Positions 1 to 8,717 of a stretch of DNA of 64,000 nucleotides are shown in pieces; position 1 is the stretch's first letter, and each line of letters starts with the position of its first letter. The position numbers and the translations under genes are program-made. The notes under the pieces are model-generated. The model was not told the DNA's origin. It saw nothing but the letters and a program-made list of their open reading frames with translations, and did no database searches. The DNA comes from Suipraeoptans intestinalis (GTDB taxonomy: Bacteria > Bacillota > Clostridia > Lachnospirales > Lachnospiraceae). The stretch lies in NCBI RefSeq assembly GCF_009696485.1, contig NZ_VULY01000018.1, positions 817,001 through 881,000 on the forward strand, given 5' to 3'.

Positions 1-390
1 AATCGGAAGCAAGGTACTGATGATCCCCGCGATCAAAGCTCCGATTGCAATCACAGCCAGAATCCCTATCACCAGCCACAAAATACAGCCCCAGCGCCCT
101 GTGTTGATCTGGACAGAGCTACCTCTGGATTCTGTTCTTTCTTCTTCGTAATCCGCTCTGTGCTGCGGGCTTCGGGGCTCCTGGGAGCCCGTCTCTGCCA
201 TATCCGAAATGGTCCTTGCAATCGCCCAGGGATCCCCCAGCTCTTCCAACACTTCTTCCTCTGTCCGGCCTTTCTTTACCTCTTCACCAATATATTCCTC
301 GTAGTATTTCAGATTTTCACGTATCACAGAAGGCTCCACCTCATTGACCAGCGCCTCCTCCAGTCTGCGTAAAAATTCGTGTTTTGTCAT
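1..390 (-). CDS. DUF1700 / HAAS-domain membrane protein, 3' end off the window
   Basis: Reading leftwards from the ATG at 390 gives an open frame to the window edge (130 codons). The first 70 residues (MTKHEFLRRLEEAL at the start, then EVKKGRTEEEVLEELGDPW) are the helical DUF1700/HAAS domain found in membrane proteins usually paired with PadR regulators. A charged linker follows, then a hydrophobic segment (CILWLVIGILAVIAIGALIA) that is probably a membrane helix. AGCAGGAATTC ahead of the ATG gives a modest ribosome site. No PadR gene is visible upstream; the neighbour is glnN, 30 bases away. Family membership is clear, function is not known. Confidence 0.8.
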   Translation of the reverse strand, partial: MTKHEFLRRLEEALVNEVEPSVIRENLKYYEEYIGEEVKKGRTEEEVLEELGDPWAIARTISDMAETGSQEPRSPQHRADYEEERTESRGSSVQINTGRWGCILWLVIGILAVIAIGALIAGIISTLLPI

Positions 391-420
391 GAATTCCTGC
401 TCTCCCTTTCTATCTGTCCT

Positions 421-2532
421 TTACACTTCAAACATCAGATCTCCATAAGACGGCATTGGCCACACCTCTTTATCCACCAGCATCTCCAGCTGATCCACCG
501 GTCTGCGGAGTCTTTCCATAGCCGGAACCACTTTTTCATAACAATACCTGGCTCTGATCTCACTTTTTGCTTCCTTCGCCGCCTCTTCCGATACTTCCCG
601 GAGAACCTTCAGGGCATCCTTTGTCTGCTTCAGCAAAGCGGACACCTCCGTCAGAAGCTCTGCCTGTACCTGATGATCCGCGCCAGCCTCCCTTACAGCC
701 AGCACCGTATCCGCCAGCACTTTGGTGTAGCCCACCACCGCCGGAAGGATCTGCTTGCTTGCCATATTGATCATGACCTGCGCCTCTATATTGATCGCCT
801 TCGCATAATTTTCGTACTTGATCTCTCCTCTGGATTCCAGCTCTGTCCGGGTAAACACTCCGAATTTTTCAAACATGGCCACCGTCTTTTCAGAGGTCAA
901 GGCCGGGATGGCATCCACCATACATCTCAGATTGGACAGCCCGCGCCGCTGCGCTTCCTCCACCCACTCCTGCGAATACCCGTTGCCGCTGAATACGATC
1001 CTCTGATGCCTGGTGGCGTATTCCTTGATCAGATCATGCACCGCCAGATCAAAGTCCTCTGCCTGTTCCAGTACATCACACGCTTCTGCAAAAGCCTCCG
1101 CCACAATGGTATTGATCACCACGTTAGCCCCTGCCACGGAATCTCTGGAGCCTACCATACGGAACTCAAACTTGTTGCCTGTAAAAGCGAACGGAGAAGT
1201 GCGGTTTCTGTCCGTTGCATCCTTTGCAAAATCCGGCAGTGTACGCACTCCCGTATGCATTTTCCCCTTATCCAGACTGTGGGTCGCTTCTCCCGTACTG
1301 ATCAGCTGTTCCATCACGTCCTCCAGCTGCTCTCCCAGAAAGACGGAAATGATCGCCGGAGGCGCCTCATCCGCTCCCAGCCTCTGATCGTTTCCCGGAT
1401 TGGCTGCCGATTCCCGCAAAAGATCTGCATGCTCGTCCACCGCCTTCAAAATACAGGTCAGTACCAGCAAAAACTGGATGTTTTCATGCGGTGTACTTCC
1501 CGGTTCCAGAAGATTTCTGCCGTCATCCGTGGTCAGAGACCAGTTGTCATGTTTCCCGGAACCGTTGACTCCTGCAAACGGCTTTTCATGAAGCAGACAT
1601 TTCAGCCCGTGTCTTCCGGCAATCCGCTTCAAGGTCTGCATAATGATGTGATTGTGATCCACTGCGACGTTCGCCACTTCAAAGATGGGAGCCAGCTCGT
1701 GCTGTGCCGGCGCCACCTCATTGTGCTGTGTCTTGGAAGTAACGCCCATTTTCCACAGCTCCTCGTTAACATCTTTCATAAATCCGGCCACCCTCTGGCG
1801 GATGGTCCCGAAATAATGATCATCCATCTCCTGTCCCTTGGGGGGCATTGCCCCAAACAGGGTACGTCCGGCATAGATCAGATCCTTTCTTTCCCGGAAT
1901 TTGCCGGCATCGATCAGAAAATATTCCTGCTCGATTCCCACGGAAGGTCTCACCCGCTTGGACTGAGTATTGCCAAACAACCGGATCAGACGCATGGCCT
2001 GCTCATTGATCGCTTCCATGGAACGAAGAAGAGGCGTCTTCTGATCCAGCGCTTCTCCCGTGTATGCACAAAAAGCCGTGGGAATACAAAGAGTCGCTCC
2101 CGCAGCATCCCTTCTGACAAAGGCAGGAGACGTACAATCCCAGGCTGTATATCCTCTCGCTTCAAAGGTTGCCCGAAGTCCTCCCGACGGAAAAGAAGAG
2201 GCATCCGGCTCCCCTTTGATCAGCTCCTTTCCGGAAAAGGTCATCAGTACTTTTCCGCTTTCCAGCGGGGCCGAAATAAAGGAATCATGCTTTTCTGCCG
2301 TCACGCCTGTCAAAGGCTGAAACCAATGGGTATAGTGCGTCGCACCTTTTTCAATGGCCCATTCCTTCATCTCATGCGCAATCACATCTGCCGTATCCAG
2401 TTCCAGTTCTTTTCCCTCTTCTATCGTCCTTTTCAATTCCTTGTAGACCTTTTTAGGCAGACGCTCCTGCATTGCCGTGTCATTAAACACATCCTGTCCG
2501 AATATTTCCGCTACATTCATACCCTTTTCCAT
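421..2532 (-). CDS. glnN: Glutamine synthetase type III
   Basis: A 703-residue cytoplasmic enzyme that makes glutamine from glutamate, ammonia and ATP. The length and the segments [11 protein letters not shown] (about residue 198) and [16 protein letters not shown] (about 272) are those of the large GSIII class found in Bacteroides and clostridia, distinct from the roughly 450-residue GlnA. AGAGGA lies six bases before the ATG at 2532; a second ATG four codons in is also possible. It stands alone, with a terminator of the upstream aldolase gene between the two, so it probably has its own promoter within 2533-2570, which I could not define. Confidence 0.95.
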   Translation of the reverse strand: MEKGMNVAEIFGQDVFNDTAMQERLPKKVYKELKRTIEEGKELELDTADVIAHEMKEWAIEKGATHYTHWFQPLTGVTAEKHDSFISAPLESGKVLMTFSGKELIKGEPDASSFPSGGLRATFEARGYTAWDCTSPAFVRRDAAGATLCIPTAFCAYTGEALDQKTPLLRSMEAINEQAMRLIRLFGNTQSKRVRPSVGIEQEYFLIDAGKFRERKDLIYAGRTLFGAMPPKGQEMDDHYFGTIRQRVAGFMKDVNEELWKMGVTSKTQHNEVAPAQHELAPIFEVANVAVDHNHIIMQTLKRIAGRHGLKCLLHEKPFAGVNGSGKHDNWSLTTDDGRNLLEPGSTPHENIQFLLVLTCILKAVDEHADLLRESAANPGNDQRLGADEAPPAIISVFLGEQLEDVMEQLISTGEATHSLDKGKMHTGVRTLPDFAKDATDRNRTSPFAFTGNKFEFRMVGSRDSVAGANVVINTIVAEAFAEACDVLEQAEDFDLAVHDLIKEYATRHQRIVFSGNGYSQEWVEEAQRRGLSNLRCMVDAIPALTSEKTVAMFEKFGVFTRTELESRGEIKYENYAKAINIEAQVMINMASKQILPAVVGYTKVLADTVLAVREAGADHQVQAELLTEVSALLKQTKDALKVLREVSEEAAKEAKSEIRARYCYEKVVPAMERLRRPVDQLEMLVDKEVWPMPSYGDLMFEV

Positions 2533-2571
2533 CTATTATCCTCTTCTTCCATAAATTCTATCAGTTATTAC

Positions 2572-2602
2572 AAAAAGGCACTCCAACCATCGTCGGAATG
2601 CC
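2572..2602 (-). terminator. Rho-independent terminator after fba
   Basis: On the minus strand the arms GGCATTCC and GGAGTGCC pair (one G-U) and are followed by five T. It lies just past the aldolase stop codon at 2613 and ahead of glnN. Confidence 0.8.
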
Positions 2603-2612
2603 CTTAGCTGTT

Positions 2613-3476
2613 CTATGCACGATCGACAGAACCAAACAATTCCATCTTCTCTTTTACCGTCTTCATGATCGCTTCTGTACCGGGCTTCAAAAGTTTTCTC
2701 GGGTCAAATCCTTTTCCTTCCAGATCTTTCCCTGCTTCGATATACTTTCTTGTCGCATCTGCAAAGGATAGCTGACATTCTGTATTTACGTTGATCTTCG
2801 CAACTCCCAGATCAATAGCCTTTTTGATCATATCTTCCGGAATCCCTGTCCCACCATGAAGAACCAGCGGAAGCTTGCCTGTCAGCTGCTGAATCGCATC
2901 CAGCGTCTCAAAGCTGAGGCCTGCCCAGTTTGCCGGATATTTTCCGTGAATATTGCCGATTCCCGCTGCCAGCATGTCTACTCCAAGATCTGCAACCTGC
3001 TTGCACTCTCCCGGATCTGCACATTCGCCCTGTCCGATGACTCCGTCCTCTTCTCCGCCGATGGAGCCTACTTCTGCTTCCAGAGAAAGTCCCAACTTCT
3101 TGCAGGTCTCTACCAGCTCCTTCGTCTTGGCAACATTCTCTTCGATCGGATAGTGAGACCCATCAAACATGATGGAGGAGAATCCTGCTTCGATACATTT
3201 CTGGCATCCTTCGTAGGAGCCATGATCCAGATGGAGCGCTACCGGCACGGTGATCTTCAGTTCATCGATCATCGCTTTGACCATATCTGCCACGGTCTTG
3301 AAGCCTGTCATGTACTTGCCTGCTCCTTCGGATACTCCCAGGATCACCGGGGAATTACATTCCTGAGCTGTAAGCAGGATCGCCTTGGTCCACTCCAGGT
3401 TATTGATATTGAACTGGCCCACCGCATAGTGTCCTTCCACTGCTTTTTCAAGCATCTCTTTTGCTGATACTAACAT
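2613..3476 (-). CDS. fba: Class II fructose-bisphosphate aldolase
   Basis: A 287-residue zinc-dependent aldolase that splits fructose 1,6-bisphosphate into two triose phosphates in glycolysis. Visible motifs are LHLDHGSYEGC (zinc ligands and catalytic Asp region), EAEVGSIGGEEDG, and LVLHGGTGIPEDMI near the phosphate site. The reading frame is open further upstream to 3527, but GGAGGTAG sits directly before the ATG at 3476, so the shorter start is chosen. A TTGTTT-17-TATAAT promoter and a downstream hairpin mark it as a single-gene transcript. A second, diverged member of the same family lies at 46973-47842 in the sugar block. Confidence 0.95.
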   Translation of the reverse strand: MLVSAKEMLEKAVEGHYAVGQFNINNLEWTKAILLTAQECNSPVILGVSEGAGKYMTGFKTVADMVKAMIDELKITVPVALHLDHGSYEGCQKCIEAGFSSIMFDGSHYPIEENVAKTKELVETCKKLGLSLEAEVGSIGGEEDGVIGQGECADPGECKQVADLGVDMLAAGIGNIHGKYPANWAGLSFETLDAIQQLTGKLPLVLHGGTGIPEDMIKKAIDLGVAKINVNTECQLSFADATRKYIEAGKDLEGKGFDPRKLLKPGTEAIMKTVKEKMELFGSVDRA

Positions 3477-3551
3477 TCTACTACCTCCACTTTTTCTGCC
3501 TGCCAGGAGTCCCCCCCTGTCCGGCAATTTTCTGTGTCACTTGCTTTTCCC

Positions 3552-3580
3552 ATTATATCTCAAAGAATCCAAAAAAACAA
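3552..3580 (-). promoter_or_regulatory. Promoter of fba (TTGTTT-17-TATAAT)
   Basis: On the minus strand TTGTTT at 3580-3575 and TATAAT at 3557-3552 are 17 bases apart. The -10 is about 75 bases ahead of the fba start codon. Confidence 0.7.
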
Positions 3581-3635
3581 GTAACCTCTCTTTTGGTTCT
3601 GCTTTGTGTAAAATGTTTGTGTATCTGCGTCTTTT

Positions 3636-4640
3636 TTACGGCGTCACAGGCAACTGTATCATTTGATGCAACACTTCTCCTATGTCTCCATTGATGCATA
3701 TGCTTCTATTTTCAATTTCCACCGGACAGAAGGCCTCCCCATAATTGATACAGGCATATGCTGCTTTTTCATTTTCCATCACCATCTGCCAAAACGGATA
3801 TTTGATGATCACCGGGGTGTTCGCTCCTACTCCCAGTTCCAAAAACAGAACCGGCGTCTTCTCGTGATTTTTAAGGAACTCCCGGTATGCCTCTGACGCT
3901 TTGTGCCAGCCTGCGTCTTCTACAAAAGAACTGTCCACACGAAGATTTGTGGTTACTTCCAAACCGTCATCCGGACACCGTGGGAGCAGTTCCGGTGGAA
4001 TCTGCATGGAAAGTCTTCCATCCTCTGGAATTTCCCACCTGCCTCTGACATCCCTTACAAAGCCCTGTGCTTTCATCGCCTCCATCACCCATTCTTCATT
4101 GTCATAGGTCTTTGGAAGATCCGGCGCCGCCTTTTGGAACAGTCCGTAATCTCCTTGCGTGTAAAATAGTCTTTCCTTGTCAAACCCCGCTCTTTGAAAC
4201 TGATGATCCACGTTGGTTGTAATAACAAAGTAGTCTTTTTCCTTTAAAAGGGAAAGCAGCTCTTTGTATACGGGCTTGGGCGGATCAATATAGCGATTGT
4301 AGTAGATGTGCCTTGCCCACCATCCCCAAAAGGTTTCCTGATCGGGAAACGGATAGAATCCGCCGGAATACATATCCCGAATGCCGTATGCCCTTGCAAA
4401 ATCAAAAAAATACCGTTCGAACCGTTCCCCGCTGTAGGTCAGACCGGCAGACGTTGACAGTCCCGCCCCCGCACCGACAACGATCGCTTCCGCACGTTTG
4501 ATCGCATCTTTCAGATCTCTGATCTGCCATCCTCCCGCGCTTCTCCCAAAAGATGTTTTTCTTCCCAGATACCGCGCCGCTTTCAGGCCCTTTTGAATGG
4601 TTTCCCGGTATCCGTTACTTTTTTCATAAAAATTCTTCAT
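3636..4640 (-). CDS. Macrodomain-linked sirtuin (SirTM), protein ADP-ribosyltransferase family
   Basis: A 334-residue Sir2-fold protein. GAGAGLSTSAGL (56-67) is the NAD-binding loop and TTNVDHQF (141-148) the second sirtuin motif. Where deacetylase sirtuins carry the catalytic His this protein has Gln162 in TQGDYG, the signature of class M sirtuins, which are known to transfer ADP-ribose to proteins instead of deacetylating. ELGVGANTPVIIKYPFW near the end is also typical of the class. The zinc-ribbon cysteines look degraded: only RCPDDG remains and the first pair is absent. The ATG at 4640 is inside the end of the macrodomain gene (17-base overlap), so the two are translationally coupled. The lipoyl-carrier and ligase genes of the extended operon are absent. 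Confidence 0.9.
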   Translation of the reverse strand: MKNFYEKSNGYRETIQKGLKAARYLGRKTSFGRSAGGWQIRDLKDAIKRAEAIVVGAGAGLSTSAGLTYSGERFERYFFDFARAYGIRDMYSGGFYPFPDQETFWGWWARHIYYNRYIDPPKPVYKELLSLLKEKDYFVITTNVDHQFQRAGFDKERLFYTQGDYGLFQKAAPDLPKTYDNEEWVMEAMKAQGFVRDVRGRWEIPEDGRLSMQIPPELLPRCPDDGLEVTTNLRVDSSFVEDAGWHKASEAYREFLKNHEKTPVLFLELGVGANTPVIIKYPFWQMVMENEKAAYACINYGEAFCPVEIENRSICINGDIGEVLHQMIQLPVTP

Positions 4641-5427
4641 AATATATTTTATCCTCATCCTTAAACACGTTGAAAATGATCCTCTCCATTGCATCCGGAT
4701 GTTCCAAGGACCATTCTGCCACTGTATCTACGGCAATTTTTGCCGCTCTTTTATTCGGGAACCGAAACACTCCCGTGGATATGCAGCAAAATGCCACACT
4801 TCTCAATCCATTCTCCGCACACAGATCCAATGTGTTTCGATAGCAGTCCGCCAGCTCCTTTTCCAGCCTTGGCGTAAGCTGAGACTCCACGATCGGTCCT
4901 ACTACATGGATCACCTTTTTGGCCGGAAGGTTGTAAGCATCCGTAAGCATCGGCACCGCAGTCGGCTGTTCATACTGCCTGCCATATTTTATCCGAAGCT
5001 TTTCCATCTGTTCATAGCACTCCTGCCTGAGCTGTATTCCCGCATAGGTATGGATACAGTTGTCAATACAGGTATGCATCGGTATGAAACACCCCAGCAT
5101 CCCTGCATTTGCCGCATTCACCACCGCATCTACCTGGAGTCTTGTAATATCTCCCTGCCAAATAGACAGATTTCCCTTGATCACAGGAATGTCTGAAAGA
5201 CGGACGATCCCTTTTTCTTTCGCACACTCCAGCAAATATTCATTCTGTAGCTTTATTACGTCATCTGCCATTTTCTTTGGCATGCGGATGTTCATGAGAG
5301 AACGCAAAATGCGCCGCTTTTCATCCACACCTTCCGGAATCTGTATATGTTTGTACTTGTCAGAGTCCTCTTGGAACGCCTTTAAAAGATCGTTCAGCCG
5401 CTGCTCCTGCACCTTATTCTGATTCAT
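4624..5427 (-). CDS. Protein-ADP-ribose hydrolase, zinc-type macrodomain
   Basis: A 267-residue protein: a helical N-terminal region (1-80) and a macrodomain (about 84-260) with QGDITRLQVDAVVNAAN (91-107). The insert HTCIDNCIHTYAG...C (Cys120, His126, Cys137) is characteristic of the SirTM-associated macrodomains that carry a catalytic zinc and remove ADP-ribose from proteins. GAAGGTGAGG five bases before the ATG at 5427 decides the start; the frame is open to 5469. It precedes and overlaps the sirtuin gene, so writer and eraser are made together. A TTGACA promoter lies at 5541-5569. Confidence 0.9.
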   Translation of the reverse strand: MNQNKVQEQRLNDLLKAFQEDSDKYKHIQIPEGVDEKRRILRSLMNIRMPKKMADDVIKLQNEYLLECAKEKGIVRLSDIPVIKGNLSIWQGDITRLQVDAVVNAANAGMLGCFIPMHTCIDNCIHTYAGIQLRQECYEQMEKLRIKYGRQYEQPTAVPMLTDAYNLPAKKVIHVVGPIVESQLTPRLEKELADCYRNTLDLCAENGLRSVAFCCISTGVFRFPNKRAAKIAVDTVAEWSLEHPDAMERIIFNVFKDEDKIYYEEFL

Positions 5428-5540
5428 ATCCTCACCTTCCTTCTGTTCTGTCATGTGCCAACCGTTCAAATAACTTCTGTCATTTTAACGATGTTTCCTA
5501 CGGGTGTATTGTAACTTTATTTATTACATTTATCACCATC

Positions 5541-5569
5541 ATGCTAGCATTATATTTATGTAATGTCAA
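5541..5569 (-). promoter_or_regulatory. Promoter of the macrodomain-sirtuin operon
   Basis: On the minus strand TTGACA (5569-5564), a 17-base spacer and TAGCAT (5546-5541). The -10 is part of the perfect palindrome ATGCTAGCAT (5541-5550), and the -35 lies inside an inverted repeat TAATGT-8-ACATTA (5561-5580). Both could be regulator sites. Confidence 0.6.
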
Positions 5570-5655
5570 TGGTTACATTAAAATTTCTTATGTTTTTTAG
5601 TTTTTTTAGTTTTCTTCACGCTGCTCTTTGGCTACACAGTCCTATAAGAAAAAGC

Positions 5656-5690
5656 GGAAAAAGTCGGCGCAGTCCCACAACTGCACCGAC
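5656..5690 (-). terminator. Terminator after the Cna_B adhesin
   Basis: Minus-strand arms GTCGGTGCAG and CTGCGCCGAC (one G-U pair, which exists only on this strand) are followed by TTTTT. It sits beyond the 13-base repeats that follow the adhesin stop codon. Confidence 0.8.
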
Positions 5691-5700
5691 TCTATCTTTC

Positions 5701-5815
5701 AATCTCTTTCCCTGTTTCTTTTTTCTGTTTCTTTTTTCTGTTTCTTTTTTCTGTTTCTTTTTCTATTTCTTTTTTCTGTTTCTTTTTTCTGTTTCTTTTT
5801 TTCGTTTCTTCTCTC
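5701..5815. repeat. 13-base tandem repeat, pyrimidine tract
   Basis: About eight copies of a 13-base unit (CTGTTTCTTTTTT on the plus strand, with small variations) fill the space between the adhesin stop codon and its terminator. Transcribed from the minus strand it is an A/G-only 3' untranslated region. Such slippery arrays tend to vary in copy number. Confidence 0.85.
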
Positions 5816-8233
5816 TTATTTTTTTCTTCTAAGAAGCCAGATTCCTCCCAAGGAAGCAAGCAATGCTCCCACATATACTTCCGGATGTCCTTGCTCCCCT
5901 GTTTTGGGAGTTCTCATTGATGTACTGGAACTCGTCTTTTTCGGTGAAGGTTCCACCAGGATGGACTGCTTTGGTTCTTTTCTGGTATTGGTTACCGTAA
6001 ACCCGGTTTCCATATCTCCTGTGATCTTTGTTTCATACCCCTTCTCTTCCTCTTCCTGAATGGTGTATGCAATTTCTTTTCCATCCTGATACTGCTCCAG
6101 ATCGGTGAAGGTATGCTGCCAGTGATTCTCCTCACGCAGTACCGCCGAATCCACTTCCCTGCCATCTGCCAACAGGCGGATCGTAGCGGACGTTCCCGGC
6201 TTTCCTACCCATTTTTTCGTTACCGGCACAGATCTTTTTCCCGTGATGGTGTTAGTAATGGTGAAACCGTCCTTCTCCGTGCCGCTGATCTCTGTATGAT
6301 ATCCGGGCACCGGCTCCTCTTTTACACTGTATGTATTTGCTTTTGTGTCGGTAATGTGATCTACCACTGGCAGATTTTCAAAGCTTCCCGTCCACTGATT
6401 TCCCTGATTCAGCTTCAGACTCTCTTGGGTCTTTTCGCCATTCTTAAACAAATATACCGTTATTTCCGGCGCTTTATCCGGAGATACTCCCCTCCATACC
6501 TTTGTGACTTTGATTTCAGTCGTGGCCGGCACAAGCGGGACCATCTCTTCTTCTTGTTTGTTGGTAATCACAAGGCTTCCATTTTCTGCCTTCCCATACG
6601 TCACCTGAAACTGTTTCCCGCCTATTTCGATTTCTCCCTTTTCTTCTCCCACTTCCTTGACTGTGTAACGATAACTGTTTCCCTGATCGTCTGCCAGATC
6701 CAGTCCCCTCCAAATATGGCTTGTTTTCTCCTTTGTCAAGATCACTTCCTCTGAAACAGGAAAATCATTTTGATACAGCCTTACCTTCGTGTCCATTCCC
6801 TCCCCTGGCTGTCCGTCTGCCTTGATCCACTTCTTTTCTACGGAAACCTCCGTCTTTTTCTTATCGTTTTCAATCAAAAACCAAGCTCCCACTTTGTCAT
6901 CCGCTTTCATTTCAAACTCTCGCACAACGGGGTGATCCTGGTCATAGGCGATCCATTGTGGCGCTTTCGTTTCTCTTATCTCATATGTCTGGGCTTTTAG
7001 TCCTTTGATCTCTGCCATTCCCTGATCATTTGTCGTCAGCCGGACCGACGGTCCTTTGTTTACATAACCGTCTCCTTCTTTTACCTGAATGTCCTGCCCA
7101 TCCTTTCTGGTGAGCGTAAATTCTACATCCTTGATGGGAATCTGCGTTCTTTTTATGACTTTCTTAATCTGCAGTTCTCCCGGTTTCGTTCCGGATATCG
7201 ATCCTCCCTGACGCTGGATCTTTACCCTGTCCCCAAATTGTGTGGGATCCAGTGTCCAGTCTGCTCCGTTTAATACCGGTTCTGATGTATTCTCTACGTA
7301 TTCCACCGCTTCATTCTCCAGGGTTTCCCTGGTGATCTTTGCAGACAGCCGGACTGCCACCTCCGTCTCGTGAAGCGTTGCCGTGTAGCCGCCCCCATAA
7401 TTTGCATATCCCGGTATCGTAATGGTCAGATCCTGCCCGGCAAATGAGATCCCGATCCCCATTTCTTTCGCCTTTTGCAGATCCACCCATCCGCCGGTTG
7501 CCGGGAACAACGTGGGAAGATATCCTCCCTGAAACTGCACCACATAAGGACTGCTGTTTATTTTGTCCAGATCCCACGTCATGGTCTCCGGCAGCTTGTC
7601 TGTCACCACAAACCCTGCGCTTCCATCGCTTTGATTCCTGGCTGCATTAAAGGTAAAGACCCAGTCCACGCTGCTGCCGTCATTTCCGGACACTTCTACT
7701 CCCTTTTTGCTATATACGTTATTGGTAGAGATTCCGCCTTTTTTATAAGTGACCTCTATGGTCTTTCTGTTCCCCTCGTAATCTATATAGATCCTTCCCG
7801 TTCCATCCTGATCCATATCTCCTTCGTAATATCCGGTAAAGCTGAAATAAAAGCTTCCTTCCACGTCATCCAGCTTTGCTGCATTTTCATTAAAAATCAG
7901 CGTTCCCTTGCTTTCCGAAAACTGCACCTCTCCCAGAAGCTGTCCTTCCCTGTTGTATAAAGGAATGGGGGAGGAGGGCAGCTTGACCTTTGCCCCGGCT
8001 GTGCCAAAGCTGATATCCACCCTCTGCCCCGCCTGTACATTCGTTCCCTGTCCTCCAAATTTCACCGTCACTTTGCTCGTTTCCGCATGACCGATCTGCT
8101 CTGCTTCCACCTGTACTTCTTTTATGATCGCTCCCTGTGCAGCAACCCTTCCCATCGCTCCCCAGCCGCTTAAGACGGATGCCGCCAGTAGCAGTACCCC
8201 CATGATCCCCGCCAATGTTCTGTTTCCTTTCAT
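5816..8233 (-). CDS. Cna_B-domain cell-wall-anchored surface protein (adhesin or pilin-like)
   Basis: An 805-residue exported protein. Order: signal peptide (1-33), a collagen-binding-like/adhesive region (about 40-330), a SpaA-type prealbumin fold (GELQIKKVIKRTQIPIKDVEF through FLIENDKK), then three Cna_B repeats starting TEVSVEKKW, TEIKVTKVW and RSVPVTKKW and each ending in ITN or VTN, the Lys and Asn ends of isopeptide bonds. The C-terminus is a sorting signal TPKTGE, a hydrophobic stretch and LLRRKK, so sortase would link it to peptidoglycan. AAGGAGG before the ATG at 8233 decides the start. No sortase or pilus partner is in the window, so a stand-alone adhesin is more likely than a pilin. 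Confidence 0.9.
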   Translation of the reverse strand: MKGNRTLAGIMGVLLLAASVLSGWGAMGRVAAQGAIIKEVQVEAEQIGHAETSKVTVKFGGQGTNVQAGQRVDISFGTAGAKVKLPSSPIPLYNREGQLLGEVQFSESKGTLIFNENAAKLDDVEGSFYFSFTGYYEGDMDQDGTGRIYIDYEGNRKTIEVTYKKGGISTNNVYSKKGVEVSGNDGSSVDWVFTFNAARNQSDGSAGFVVTDKLPETMTWDLDKINSSPYVVQFQGGYLPTLFPATGGWVDLQKAKEMGIGISFAGQDLTITIPGYANYGGGYTATLHETEVAVRLSAKITRETLENEAVEYVENTSEPVLNGADWTLDPTQFGDRVKIQRQGGSISGTKPGELQIKKVIKRTQIPIKDVEFTLTRKDGQDIQVKEGDGYVNKGPSVRLTTNDQGMAEIKGLKAQTYEIRETKAPQWIAYDQDHPVVREFEMKADDKVGAWFLIENDKKKTEVSVEKKWIKADGQPGEGMDTKVRLYQNDFPVSEEVILTKEKTSHIWRGLDLADDQGNSYRYTVKEVGEEKGEIEIGGKQFQVTYGKAENGSLVITNKQEEEMVPLVPATTEIKVTKVWRGVSPDKAPEITVYLFKNGEKTQESLKLNQGNQWTGSFENLPVVDHITDTKANTYSVKEEPVPGYHTEISGTEKDGFTITNTITGKRSVPVTKKWVGKPGTSATIRLLADGREVDSAVLREENHWQHTFTDLEQYQDGKEIAYTIQEEEEKGYETKITGDMETGFTVTNTRKEPKQSILVEPSPKKTSSSTSMRTPKTGEQGHPEVYVGALLASLGGIWLLRRKK

Positions 8234-8717
8234 AAAAACCTCCTTCATATTCATCTTAAAATACTATTTATTACGTCTTTATATTTTTAATATCCGGCAT
8301 CGCATCGCTCTTTAAACCTGGATGCTTCTGCTCCCCTATATTCCATAAGATGTGATACCGAAATTTCCTTTTTTGCTATTTCATATATATCTTGTCATAT
8401 TTATTATGTATTAATCGTATCAATTTTATCATAGAAAGTCCATGAGAATTTTTTCGGAAAAACCGCCTGGTTTTGGGCAAAATAAACAAAATCCAGCCTG
8501 GGGATTTATGCAAACTCTCTTTCTCTTTCGTTCTTCTCCTGTCACAAAAAATCCCAAATCACCTAACACCCTGTAAAAAAAGGATGTCTCCTTCCTACGA
8601 AATTTTCGTTCATAGGAAAGAAACATCCTTATAATATTTTTCATTTTTTACGGAAACCAACCGAATTGATTCCCTTTGTTTTAAAACACTCTTAGAAGTC
8701 CCTTCAGAAATTCCTGA
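8234..8717. other. AT-rich intergenic region between hcp and the adhesin
   Basis: It holds the hcp terminator (8579-8634) and, to the left, AT-rich DNA that must contain the adhesin promoter. No clean -35/-10 pair at 16-18 base spacing was found. The only open frame (8429-8644) is largely made of the terminator and is not supported. Confidence 0.6.
8574..8634 (-). terminator. Terminator after hcp
   Basis: A long inverted repeat: AAGGATGTTTCTTTCCTA on the minus strand pairs imperfectly with TAGGAAGGAGACATCCTT, followed by seven T. It is also T-rich on the other side, so it may work in both directions. Confidence 0.8.

Noticed and set aside
379..2607. A 742-codon plus-strand open frame opposite glnN
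   Set aside because: It is the shadow of a highly biased coding strand; its translation is Arg/His/Cys-rich with no family motifs, while the minus strand encodes an intact glutamine synthetase.
5692..5874. A Lys/Arg/Glu-rich 60-codon minus-strand frame
   Set aside because: It is only the translation of the 13-base repeat array, and overlaps the end of the adhesin gene in another frame.
8429..8644. A 71-codon minus-strand frame between hcp and the adhesin
   Set aside because: Its first third is the hcp terminator hairpin; no ribosome site and no recognisable feature.
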